A DNA stretch of 64,000 nt, taken from positions 13,340,759-13,404,758 of the forward strand of contig OY783204.1 of assembly GCA_963678705.1 (NCBI GenBank), given 5' to 3'. Position numbers and translations under genes: made by a program. Positions 1 to 11,102 of this stretch are shown piece after piece. This DNA is from Panorpa germanica (Eukaryota; Arthropoda; Insecta; Mecoptera; Panorpidae). Position 1 is the stretch's first letter, and each line of letters begins with the position of its first letter. Below the pieces are notes generated by a model that worked only from the letters and a program-made list of their open reading frames with translations, was not told where the DNA came from and searched no databases.

Positions 1-101
1 CGCGTAATAAAAAATTCGTTTTTAACACTGGTTTCCAACTGTCAAACTTTTGTAAAAACACTTTGTTTAGGGTAAATTAACACAAATTTAAAACAAACTT
101 A

Positions 102-126
102 AATACTTTTCGTTTGAAAAAGTATT
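102..126. other. Dyad symmetry (9-bp stem, 7-nt loop) in the spacer, first of about 41
   Basis: AATACTTTT at 102-110 pairs perfectly with AAAAGTATT at 118-126 around cgtttga. The dyad recurs at about position 100 of nearly every unit; C units change the loop to cgtttaa, F2 units break the flank (tatacttttcg). Its core TTTTCGTTTGAAA overlaps the first half of the CENP-B box pattern but lacks the CGGG part. Function unknown. Confidence 0.6.
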
Positions 127-245
127 CATATAATTTATTTAATTTTTTTCCATAATTCATATCTTACTTTTAATCACTTTTTTCACCTAAAGTAGCAGGA
201 GCCGATCACACACATAGTAGATTGGAACCACTTGTGTTGCAAAGC

Positions 246-1139
246 AATATTAACGTCCTTGTTAACCAATACGTAGGTCTTCCTTTTTGTATTAAGTCTC
301 ATCTGTCTTGCCAGAGCTTATGCATATATGCATTCATCTCTTTGGCAATATATTTGGTATCGTCTCCAGACTTTTATCCTACAGCCGCATTAACTTTAAA
401 TCCTCGAAATTTGTCGCATTAATTTTAAATCATCAAAATTTGATTTTTTCAGTTCTAGCGTAACTTGTACTTGAGTAAGTGCATGAGTGATTTTTAAATC
501 TAAAGGAATTGTCCCTAATATCACTTGCACCACTTCTGTAGATACAGTTCTGCAACAACGCGTCATCGTGAATAACATAGTTCTTTGCATGGAAGATCTA
601 GAAGATTGATCCTGTAATACCATGCCGAAGCACAATACACAACTATTAGCATAAATGCCCCCTTGTATAGTGTCGGCCTAGTTGCCGAGTTTAAGCTTCA
701 TTCCGTCCTTGTGACACGCGCAAGGTGTGTTACAAGTTTATCATTCGTTGTTACTGTATTTGTTTCGTAGCTTTGTAGCTTCAAGAAACTACAGATTTTA
801 TATATAGCAGGTCGAGAACGGCTTTCTAGGGTTTCTGTACTATTTGCACCGATAAGGATCACATTATCGTTGGCAAAACATATGTCTACACAACCTTTCG
901 AGTGAAAAACACAGTTCTCGTCGAATACCATGTTCCAGAGCTCAGGCCCCATTACAGATCGCTGAGGACAACCTTAAGATAGTTGCCTTTTCATGGAACG
1001 GTAATCGGTTGGAAAATAATGTTCGACAATGAAAATAGTTCTCCATAGCGCAGTAGACGTACCTATAGGTTTTTGCCGGTCTAATTCTTTGAAGGTCACT
1101 TGGCCACCGGACATCAACAAAGGCACACTGAATTTCTAT
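246..1139 (-). pseudogene. R1-like non-LTR RT relic, unit 1 (A)
   Basis: Domain order on the minus strand, high to low coordinate: degenerate motif A IEIQCAFVDVRWP near 1139-1100, where the expected catalytic Asp is Glu; motif B block, here broken by a stop (ttaaggttgtcctcagcg on the minus strand, Lys to stop before GCPQ); motif C as ICFANDNVIL, where the expected DD pair is ND; a C-terminal block with RTVSTEVVQVILGTIPLDL; and LWQDR-stop-D (266-316), where A units have TGA for the Trp seen elsewhere. The blocks are in different frames. The Gly of the usual PQGS is Arg. Assignment to the R1 clade rests on the RTVST...PLDL and W-RWD-GR-TY blocks as I remember them from that family. Confidence 0.8.
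320..333. other. 14-bp perfect palindrome ATGCATATATGCAT, first of many
   Basis: Lies inside the C-terminal part of the RT relic. C and H units read ATGCATGTATGCAT, which breaks the symmetry, so it is not universally kept. Confidence 0.5.
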
Positions 1140-1575
1140 AAATATCTCATATACATACTTGTACTTATGCCTACTTACTTACCATTTGTTTGTTACCATT
1201 GAATGTTCATGAACGATCAATCACTATTTCCAAGAAAACCGCATATATTGTTCACTTAATCACTTATAACAATTAATACACTCTCATTATTATTTAAAAC
1301 ACGCATTTATAAAAACTAATTCTTGAGTTTCAATATTATTTATAGTTATTGTTATTCGACTTACTTGATAGTGGGCGGCAACCTTTTGTCTTCCGTATAT
1401 TTGTAGTGTTTATATGAGGTCTTCCTTATATATCTCTACAGATTTCTTGAATTTTAAACCACTTGATGTTTTAGCACTAACACTAACCTAATTATTATCA
1501 CTTTTTTTGTCTATCGCACTTATTAATGTCTTATATCAAACATCAAAGTTACAAATTTGAGGTTATGTTTATAAG

Positions 1576-1591
1576 ACCGCGTGTACCGCGT
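1576..1591. other. CpG-rich unit junction (ACCGCGT direct repeat), first of about 40
   Basis: ACCGCGT occurs twice, separated by gt. In most other junctions one C is missing, giving CGCGTGTACGCG, a 5-bp inverted repeat. It is a cluster of CpG within a very AT-rich unit and is kept in nearly every junction (unit 37/38 reads ccgcgagcacgcg). Confidence 0.6.
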
Positions 1592-3172
1592 AATAAAAAA
1601 TTCGTTTTTAACACTGGTTTACAACTGTCAAACTTTTGTAAAAACACTTTGTTTAGGGTAAATTAACACAAATTTAAAACAAACTTAAATACTTTTCGTT
1701 TGAAAAAGTATTCATATAATTTATTTAATTTTTTTCCATAATTAATTTCTTACTTTTAATCACTTTTTTTACCTAAAGTAGCAGGAGTTGATCACACACA
1801 TAGTAGATAGGAACCACTTGTGTTGCAAAGCAATATTAACGTCCTTGTAAACCAATACGTAGGTCTTCCTTTTTGTATTAAGTCCCATCTGTCTTGCCAG
1901 AGGTTATGCATATATGCATTCATCTCTTTGGCAATATATTTGGTATCGTCTCCAGACTTTTATCTTACAGCCGCATTAACTTTAAATCCTCGAAATTTGT
2001 CGCATTAATTTTAAATCAATAAAATTTGATTTTTTCAGTTCTAGCGTAGTTTGTACTTGAGTAAGTGCATGAGTGATTTTTAAATCTAAAGGAATTGTCC
2101 CCAATATCACTTGCACCACTTCTGTAGATACAGTTCTGCAACAACGCGTCATCGTCAATAACATAGTTCTTTGCATGAAAGATCTGGAAGATTGATCCTG
2201 TAATACCATGCCGAAGCACAATACACAACTATTAGCATAAATGGCCCCTTGTATAGTGTCGGCATAGTTGCCGAGTTTAAGCTTCATTCCGTCCTTGTGA
2301 CACGCGCAAGGTGTGTTACAAGTTTATCATTCGTTGTTACTGTATTTGTCTCGTAGCTTTGTAGCTTCAAGGAACTACATATTTTATAAGTAGCAGGTCG
2401 AGAACGGCTTTCTAGGGTTTCTGTACTATTTGCACCGATAAGGATCACATTATCGTTGGCAAAACATATGCCTACACAACCTTTCGAGTGAGAAACACAG
2501 TTCTCGTCGAATACCATGTTCCAGAGCTCAGGCCCCATTACAGATCGCTGAGGACAACCTTTAGATAGTTGCTTTTTCATGGAACGGTACTCGGTTTGTA
2601 AAATAATGTTCGACAATGAAAATAGTTCTTCATAGCGCAGTAGACGTACCTATAGGTTTTTGCCGGTCTAATTCTTTGAAGGTCACTTGGCCACCGGACA
2701 TCAACAAAGGCACACTGAATTGCTATAAATATCTCATATACATACTTGAACTTATGCCTACTTACTTACCATTTGTTTGTTACCATTGAATGTTCATGAA
2801 CGATCAATTACTATTTCCAAGAAAACCGCATATATTGTTCACTTAATCACTTATAACAATTAATACACTCTCATTATTATTTAAAACACGCATTTATATA
2901 AACTAATTCTTGTGTTTTAATATTATTTATAGTTAATGTTATGCTACTTACTTGATAGTGGGCGGCAACCTTTTGTCTTCCGTATATTTGTAGTGTTTTT
3001 ATGAGGTCTTCCTTATATATCTCTACAGATTTCTTGAATTTTAAACCACTTGATGTTTTAGCACTAACACTAACCTAATTATTATCACTTTTTTTGTCTA
3101 TCGCACTTATTAATGTCTTATATCAAACATCAAAGTTACAAATTTGAGGTTATGTTTATAAGACCGCGTGTA
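1587..3172. repeat. Satellite unit 2, subtype B
   Basis: B-type marks: gagttgatcac, aaatcaataaaatttg, caaggaactacatatttta, catatgcctac, ggtactcgg, cttgaacttatgcc and gttatgctac. Confidence 0.96.
1832..2725 (-). pseudogene. R1-like RT relic, unit 2 (B)
   Basis: Motif B/C frame open 2284-2616; thumb frame open 1982-2287, overlapping by ATGA. The motif A catalytic position is Ala (tgc on plus) instead of Glu. RWD block keeps Trp. Confidence 0.78.
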
Positions 3173-4759
3173 CGCGTAATGAAAAATTCGTTTTTAACAC
3201 TGGTTTCCAACTGTCAAACTTTTGTAAAAACACTTTGTTTAGGGTAAATTAACACAAATTTAAAACAAACTTAAATACTTTTCGTTTAAAAAAGTATTCA
3301 TACAATTTATTAAATTTTTTTCCATAATTAATTTCTCACTTTTAATCACTTTTTTCACCTAAAGTAGCAGGAGCCGATCACACACATAGTAGATAGGAAC
3401 CACTTGTGTTGCAAAGCAATATTAACGTCCTTGTTAACCAATACGTAGGTCATCCTTTTTCTATTAAGTCCCATCTGTCTTGCCAGAGCTTATGCATGTA
3501 TGCATTCATCTCTTTGGCAATATATTTGGTATCGTCTCCAGACTTTTATCCTACAGCCGCATTAACTTTAAATCCTCGAAATTTGTCGCATTAAATTTAA
3601 ATCATCAAAATTTGATTTTTTCAGTTCTAGCGTAATTTGTACTTGAGTAAGTGCATGAGTGATTTTTAAATCTAAAGGAATTGTCCCCAATATCATTTGC
3701 ACCAGTTCTGTAGATACAGTTCTGCAACAACGCGTCAACGTCAATAACATAGTTCTTTGCATTGAAGATCTGGAAGATTGATCCTGTAATACCATGCCGA
3801 AGCACAATACACAACTATTAGCATAAATGCCCCCTTGTATAGTGTCGGCATAGTTGCCGAGTTTAAGCTTCATTCCGTCCTTGTGACACGCGCAAGGTGT
3901 GTTAAAAGTTTATCATTCGTTGTTACTGTATTTGTTTCGTAGCTTTGTAGCTTCAAGAAACTACAGATTTTATATATAGCAGGTCGAGAACGGCTTTCTA
4001 GGGTTTCTGTACTATTTGCACCGATAAGGATCACATTATCGTTGGCAAAACATATGTCTACACAACCTTTCGAGTGAGAAACACAGTTCTCGTCGAATAC
4101 CATGTTCCAGAGCTCAGGCCCCATTACAGATCGCTGAGGACAACCTTTAGATAGTTGCCTTTTAATGGATCGGTAATCGGTTTGTAAAATAATGTTCGAC
4201 AATGAAAATAGTTCTCCATAGCGCAGTAGACGTACCTATAGGTTTTTGCCGGTCTAATTCTTTGAAGGTCACTTGTTTACCGGACATCAACAAAGGCACA
4301 CTGAATTGCTATAAATATCTCATATACATACTTGTACTTATGCCTACTTACTTACCATTTGTTTGTTACCATTGAATGTTCATGATCGATCAATTACTAT
4401 TTCCAAGAAAACCGCATATATTGTTCACTTAATCACTTATAACAATTAATACACTCTCATTATTATTTAAAACACGCATTTATATAAACTAATTCTTGTG
4501 TTTTAATATTATTTATAGTTAATGTTATGCTACTTACTTGATAGTGGGCGGCAACCTTTTGTCTTCCGTATATTTGTAGTGTTTATATGAGGTCTTTCAT
4601 ATATATCTCTACAGATTTTTTGAATTTTAAACCACTTGATGTTTTAGCACTAGCACTAACCTAACTATTATCACTTTTTTTGTCTATCGCACTTATTAAT
4701 GTCTTATATCAAACATCAAACTTACAAATTTGAGGTTATGTTTATAAGACCGCGTGTAC
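3173..4759. repeat. Satellite unit 3, C left half joined to a unit-8-like right half
   Basis: Left half has C marks (gtttaaaaaagtatt, ctattaagtccc, atgcatgtatgc, gcgtcaacgtc). The right half shares cacttgtttaccgg, gcactagcac and catcaaacttac with unit 8, so the unit looks like an exchange product. Confidence 0.95.
3418..4311 (-). pseudogene. R1-like RT relic, unit 3 (C/mosaic)
   Basis: Motif B/C frame open 3870-4202 with KGCPQRSVMGPELWNMVFDE and FANDNV; thumb frame open 3568-3873. Motif A position is Ala, as in its right-half relative unit 8. Confidence 0.78.
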
Positions 4760-6345
4760 CGCGTAATAAAAAATTCGTTTTTAACACTGGTTTCCAACTG
4801 TCAAACTTTTGTAAAAACACTTTGTTTAGGGTAAATTAACACAAATTTAAAACAAACTTAAATACTTTTCGTTTGAAAAAGTATTCATATAATTTATTTA
4901 ATTTTTTTCCATAATTCATATCTTACTTTTAATCACTTTTTTCACCTAAAGTAGCAGGAGCCGATCACACACATAGTAGATTGGAACCACTTGTGTTGCA
5001 AAGCAATATTAACGTCCTTGTTAACCAATACGTAGGTCTTCCTTTTTGTATTAAGTCTCATCTGTCTTGCCAGAGCTTATGCATATATGCATTCATCTCT
5101 TTGGCAATATATTTGGTATCGTCTCCAGACTTTTATCCTACAGCCGCATTAACTTTAAATCCTCGAAATTTGTCGCATTAATTTTAAATCATCAAAATTT
5201 GATTTTTTCAGTTCTAGCGTAACTTGTACTTGAGTAAGTGCATGAGTGATTTTTAAATCTAAAGGAATTGTCCCCAATATCACTTGCACCACTTCTGTAG
5301 ATACAGTTCTGCAACAACGCGTCATCGTGAATAACATAGTTCTTTGCATGGAAGATCTAGAAGATTGATCCTGTAATACCATGCCGAAGCACAATACACA
5401 ACTATTAGCATAAATGCCCCCTTGTATAGTGTCGGCCTAGTTGCCGAGTTTAAGCTTCATTCCGTCCTTGTGACACGCGCAAGGTGTGTTAAAAGTTTAT
5501 CATTCGTTGTTACTGTATTTGTTTCGTAGCTTTGTAGCTTCAAGAAACTACAGATTTTATATATAGCAGGTCGAGAACGGCTTTCTAGGGTTTCTGTACT
5601 ATTTGCACCGATAAGGATCACATTATCGTTGGCAAAACATATGTCTACACAACCTTTCGAGTGAAAAACACAGTTCTCGTCGAATACCATGTTCCAGAGC
5701 TCAGGCCCCATTACAGATCGCTGAGGACAACCTTTAGATAGTTGCCTTTTCATGGAACGGTAATCGGTTGGAAAATAATGTTCGACAATGAAAATAGTTC
5801 TCCATAGCGCAGTAGACGTACCTATAGGTTTTTGCCGGTCTAATTCTTTGAAGGTCACTTGGCCACCGGACATTAACAAAGGCACACTGAATTTCTATAA
5901 ATATCTCATATACATACTTGTACTTATGCCTACTTACTTACCATTTGTTTGTTACCATTGAATGTTCATGAACGATCAATCAATATTTCCAAGAAAACCG
6001 CATATATTGTTCACTTAATCACTTATAACAATTAATACACTCTCATTATTATTTAAAACACGCATTTATAAAAACTAATTCTTGAGTTTTAATATTATTT
6101 ATAGTTATTGTTATTCGACTTACTTGATAGTGGGCGGCAACCTTTTGTCTTCCGTATATTTGTAGTGTTTATATGAGGTCTTCCTTATATATCTCTACAG
6201 ATTTCTTGAATTTTAAACCACTTGATGTTTTAGCACTAACACTAACCTAATTATTATCACTTTTTTTGTCTATCGCACTTATTAATGTCTTATATCAAAC
6301 ATCAAAGTTACAAATTTGAGGTTATGTTTATAAGACCGCGTGTAC
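4760..6345. repeat. Satellite unit 4, subtype A
   Basis: Same A marks as unit 1, 4759 bases downstream. It begins the second A-B-C trimer. Confidence 0.96.
5005..5898 (-). pseudogene. R1-like RT relic, unit 4 (A)
   Basis: Longest open stretch of the motif B/C frame: 142 codons, 5457-5885, because the unit-1 stop before GCPQ is absent. The thumb frame is cut by the A-type tag (tcggcctag) and RWD carries TGA. Confidence 0.78.
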
Positions 6346-7931
6346 CGCGTAATAAAAAATTCGTTTTTAACACTGGTTTACAACTGTCAAACTTTTGTAA
6401 AAACACTTTGTTTAGGGTAAATTAACACAAATTTAAAACAAACTTAAATACTTTTCGTTTGAAAAAGTATTTATATAATTTATTTAATTTTTTTCCATAA
6501 TTAATTTCTCACTTTTAATCACTTTTTTTACCTAAAGTAGCAGGAGTTGATCACACACATAGTAGATAGGAACCACTTGTGTTGCAAAGCAATATTAACG
6601 TCCTTGTAAACCAAAACGTAGGTCTTCCTTTTTGTATTAAGTCCCATCTGTCTTGCCAGAGCTTATGCATATATGCATTCATCTCTTTGGCAATATATTT
6701 GGTATCGTCTCCAGACTTTTATCCTACAGCCGCATTAACTTTAAATCCTCGAAATTTGTCGCATTAATTTTAAATCAATAAAATTTGATTTTTTCAGTTC
6801 TAGCGTAATTTGTACTTGAGTAAGTGCATGAGTGATTTTTAAATCTAAAGGAATTGTCCCCAATATCACTTGCACCACTTCTGTAGATACAGTTCTGCAA
6901 CAACGCGTCATCGTCAATAACATAGTTCTTTGCATGGAAGATCTGGAAGATTGATCCTGTAATACCATGCCGAAGCACAATACACAACTATTAGCATAAA
7001 TGGCCCCTTGTATAGTGTCGGCATAGTTGCCGAGTTTAAGCTTCATTCCGTCCTTGTGACACGCGCAAGGTGTGTTACAAGTTTATCATTCGTTGTTACT
7101 GTATTTGTCTCGTAGCTTTGTAGCTTCAAGGAACTACATATTTTATAAGTAGCAGGTCGAGAACGGCTTTCTAGGGTTTCTGTACTATTTGCACCGATAA
7201 GGATCACATTATCGTTGGCAAAACATATGCCTACACAACCTTTCGAGTGAGAAACACAGTTCTCGTCGAATACCATGTTCCAGAGCTCAGGCCCCATTAC
7301 AGATCGCTGAGGACAACCTTTAGATAGTTGCTTTTTCATGGAACGGTACTCGGTTTGTAAAATAATGTTCGACAATGAAAATAGTTCTCCATAGCGCAGT
7401 AGACGTACCTATAGGTTTTTGCCGGTCTAATTCTTTGAAGGTCACTTGGCCACCGGACATCAACAAAGGCACACTGAATTGCTATAAATATCTCATATAC
7501 ATACTTGAACTTATGCCTACTTACTTACCATTTGTTTGTTACCATTGAATGTTCATGAACGATCAATTACTATTTCCAAGAAAACCGCATATATTGTTCA
7601 CTTAATCACTTATAACAATTAATACACTCTCATTATTATTTAAAACACGCATTTATATAAACTAATTCTTGTGTTTTAATATTATTTATAGTTAATGTTA
7701 TGCTACTTACTTGATAGTGGGCGGCAACCTTTTGTCTTCCGTATATTTGTAGTGTTTATATGAGGTCTTCCTTATATATCTCTACAGATTTCTTGAATTT
7801 TAAACCACTTGATGTTTTAGCACTAACACTAACCTAATTATTATCACTTTTTTTGTCTATCGCACTTATTAATGTCTTATATCAAACATCAAAGTTACAA
7901 ATTTGAGGTTATGTTTATAAGACCGCGTGTA
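6346..7931. repeat. Satellite unit 5, subtype B
   Basis: Same B marks as unit 2, 4759 bases downstream. Private change ccaaaacgtag. Confidence 0.96.
6591..7484 (-). pseudogene. R1-like RT relic, unit 5 (B)
   Basis: Frames open 7043-7375 (B/C) and 6741-7046 (thumb). Tyr of TYW is lost to Phe in the C-terminal block (ccaaaacgt). Confidence 0.78.
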
Positions 7932-9515
7932 CGCGTAATGAAAAATTCGTTTCTAACACTGGTTTCCAACTGTGAAACTTTTGTAAAAACACTTTGTTTA
8001 GGGTAAATTAACACAAATTTAAAACAAACTTAAATACTTTTCGTTTAAAAAAGTATTCATACAATTTATTAAATTTTTTTCCATAAATAATTTCTCACTT
8101 TTAATCACTTTTTTCACCTAAAGTAGCAGGAGCCGATCACACACATAGTAGATAGGAACCACTTGTGTTGCAAAGCAATATTAACGTCCTTGTTAACCAA
8201 TACGTAGGTCTTCCTTTTTCTATTAAGTCCCATCTGTCTTTCCAGAGCTTATGCATGTATGCATTCATCTCTTTGGCAATATATTTGGTATCGTCTCCAG
8301 ACTTTTATCCTACAGCCGCATTAACTTTAAATCCTCGAAATTTGTCGCATTAATTTTAAATCATCAAAATTTGATTTTTTCAGTTCTAGCGTAATTTGTA
8401 CTTGAGTAAGTGCATGAGTGATTTTTAAATCTAAAGGAATTGTCCCCAATATCATTTGCACCAGTTCTGTAGATACAGTTCTGCAACAACGCGTCAACGT
8501 CAATAACATAGTTCTTTGCATTGAAGATCTGGAAGATTGATCCTGTAATACCATGCCGAAGCACAATACACAACTATTAGCATAAATGCCCCCTTTTATA
8601 GTGTCGGCATAGTTGCCGAGTTTAAGCTTCATTCCGTCCTTGTGACACGCGCAAGGTGTGTTAAAATTTATCATTCGTTGTTACTGTATTTGTTTCGTAG
8701 CTTTGTAGCTTTAAGAAACTACAGATTTTATATATAGCAGGTCGAGAACGGCTTTCTAGGGTTTCTGTACTATTTGCACCGATAAGGATCACATTATCGT
8801 TGGCAAAACATATGTCTACACAACCTTTCGAGTGAGAAACACAGTTCTCGTCAAATACCATGTTCCAGAGCTCAGGCCCCATTACAGATCGCTGAAGACA
8901 ACCTTTAGATAGTTGCCTTTTCATGGAACGGTAATCGGTTTGTAAAATAATATTCGACAATAAAAATAGTTCTCCATAGCGCAGTAGACGTACCTATAGG
9001 CTTTTGCCGGTCTAATTCTTTGAAGGTCACTTGGCCACCGGACATCAACAAAGGCACACTGAATTTCTATAAATATCTCATATACATACTTGTACTTATG
9101 CCTACTTACTTACTATTTGTTTGTTACCATTGAATGTTCATGAACGATCAATCACTATTACCAAGAAAACCGCATATATTGTTCACTTATTCACTTATAA
9201 CAATTAATACACTCTCATTATTATTTAAAACACGCATTTATATAAACTAATTCTTGTGCTTTAATATTATTTATAGTTAATGTTATTCGACTTACTTGAT
9301 AGTGGGCGGCAACCTTTTGTCTTCCGTATATTTGTAGTGTTTATATGAGGTCTTCCTTATATATCTCTACAGATTTCTTGAATTTTAAACAACTTGATGT
9401 TTTAGCACTAACACTTACCTAATTATTATCACTTTTTTTTCTATCGCACTTATTAATGTCTTATATCAAACATCAAAGTTACAAATTTGAGGTTATGTTT
9501 ATAAGACCGCGTGTA
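7932..9515. repeat. Satellite unit 6, subtype C
   Basis: C marks throughout the left half. It has a one-base loss in gtgttaaaatttatc and an altered T-tract end (cttttttttctatcg) shared with unit 13. Confidence 0.96.
8177..9070 (-). pseudogene. R1-like RT relic, unit 6 (C)
   Basis: One base lost near 8665 shifts the end of the B/C frame (8661-8960) and lets the thumb frame read further up (8327-8674). Confidence 0.78.
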
Positions 9516-11102
9516 CGCGTAATGAAAAATTCGTTTTTAGCACTGGTTTCAAACTGTCAAACTTTTGTAAAAACACTTTGTTTAGGGTAAATTAACACAA
9601 ATTTAAAACAAACTTAAATACTTTTCGTTTGAAAAAGTATTCATATAATTTATTTAATTTTTTTCCATAATTAATTTCTCACTTTTAATCACTTTTTTCA
9701 CCTAAAGTAGCAGGAGCCGATCACACACATAGTAGATAGGAACCACTTGTGTTGCAAAGCAATATTATCGTCCTTGTAAACCAATACGTAGGTCTTCCTT
9801 TTTGTATTAAGTCCCATCTGTCTTGCCAGAGCTTATGCATATATGCATTCATCTCTTTGGCAATATATTTGGTATCGTCTCCAGACTTTTATCCTACAGC
9901 CGCATTAACTTTAAATCCTCGAAATTTATCGCAATAATTATAAATTATCAAAATTTGATTTTTTCAGTTCTAGCGTAATTTGTACTTGAGTAAGTGCATG
10001 AGTGATTTTTAAATCTAAAAGAATTGTCCCCAATATCACTTGCACCACTTTTGTAGATACAGTTCTGCAACAACGCGTCATCGTCAATAACATAGTTCTT
10101 TGCATGGAAGATCTGGAAGATTGATCCTGTAATACCATGCCGAAGCACAATACACAACTATTAGCATAAATGGCCCCTTGTATAGTGTCGGCATAGTTGC
10201 CGAGTTTAAGCTTCATTCCGTCCTTGTGACACGCGCAAGGTGTGTTACAAGTTTATCATTCGTTGTAACTGTATTTGTTTCGTAGCTTTGTAGCTTCAAG
10301 AAACTACAGATTTTATATATAGCAGGTCGAGAACGGCTTTCTAGGGTTTCTGTACTATTTGCACCGATAAGGATCACATTATCGTTGGCAAAACATATGT
10401 CTACACAACCTTTCGAGTGAGAAACACAGTTCTCGTCGAATACCATGTTCCAGAGCTCAGGCCTCATTACAGATCGCTGAGGACAACCTTTAGATAGTTG
10501 CCTTTTCATGGATCGGTAATCGGTTTGTAAAATAATGTTCGACAATGAAAATAGTTCTCCATAGCGCAGTAGACGTACCTATAGGTTTTTGCCGGTCTAA
10601 TTCTTTGAAGGTCACTTGGCCACCGGACATCAACAAAGGCACACTGAATTTCTATAAATATCTCATATACATACTTGTACTTATGCCTACTTACTTACCA
10701 TTTGTTTGTTACCATTGAATGTTCATGAACGATCAATCACTATTTCCAAGAAAACCGCATATATTGTTCACTTAATCACTTATAACAATTAATACACTCT
10801 CATTATTATTTAAAACACGCATTTATATAAACTAATTCTTGTGTTTTAATATTATTTATAGTTAATGTTATTCGACTTACTTGATAGTAAGCGGCAACCT
10901 TTTGTCTTCCGTATATTTGTAGTGTTTATATGAGGTCTTCCTTTTATATCTCTACAGATTTCTTGAATTTTAAACCACTTGATGTTTTAGCACTAACACT
11001 AACCTAATTAATATCACTTTTTTTGTCTATCGCACTTATTAATGTCTTATATCAAACATCAAAGTTACAAATTTGAGGTTATGTTTATAAGACCGCGTGT
11101 AC
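9516..11102. repeat. Satellite unit 7, subtype D
   Basis: D marks: ctggtttcaaactgtc with atgcatatatgc and gtaaaccaat. Private changes include aaatttatcgcaataatta and gatagtaagcgg. Confidence 0.95.
9761..10654 (-). pseudogene. R1-like RT relic, unit 7 (D)
   Basis: B/C frame open 10213-10545 with Gly to Arg in the VMGPELW stretch; thumb frame ends early at 9938. Confidence 0.78.

Larger units (their letters stand above)
1..1586. repeat. Satellite unit 1, subtype A
   Basis: A-type marks: cataattcatatcttac, gtagattggaacc, cggttggaaaataatg and tcggcctagttgcc. The right junction has the longer form gtaccgcgtaat. Confidence 0.96.

Noticed and set aside
66..76. TTAGG / CCTAA motifs (tttagggtaa, actaacctaatt) as insect telomeric repeats
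   Set aside because: Each occurs singly per unit, never in tandem.
320..333. ATGCATATATGCAT palindrome as an octamer-type regulatory site
   Set aside because: It lies within relic coding sequence and is broken in C and H units.
222..422. Plus-strand ORFs starting MLQSNINVLVNQYVG in almost every unit, as possible small membrane proteins
   Set aside because: They are exactly antisense to the LWQDRWD block of the RT relic, and no independent coding evidence is visible.
1133..1146. TATAAATA on the plus strand as a core promoter
   Set aside because: Such strings are expected by chance in sequence this AT-rich, and part of it overlaps the RT motif A relic; there is no downstream gene.
3605..3814. 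Second minus-strand ORF (MCIVLRHGITG...) overlapping the thumb frame
   Set aside because: It is an alternative frame of the same stretch; the frame with RTVSTEVVQVILG is the one that resembles RT elements.
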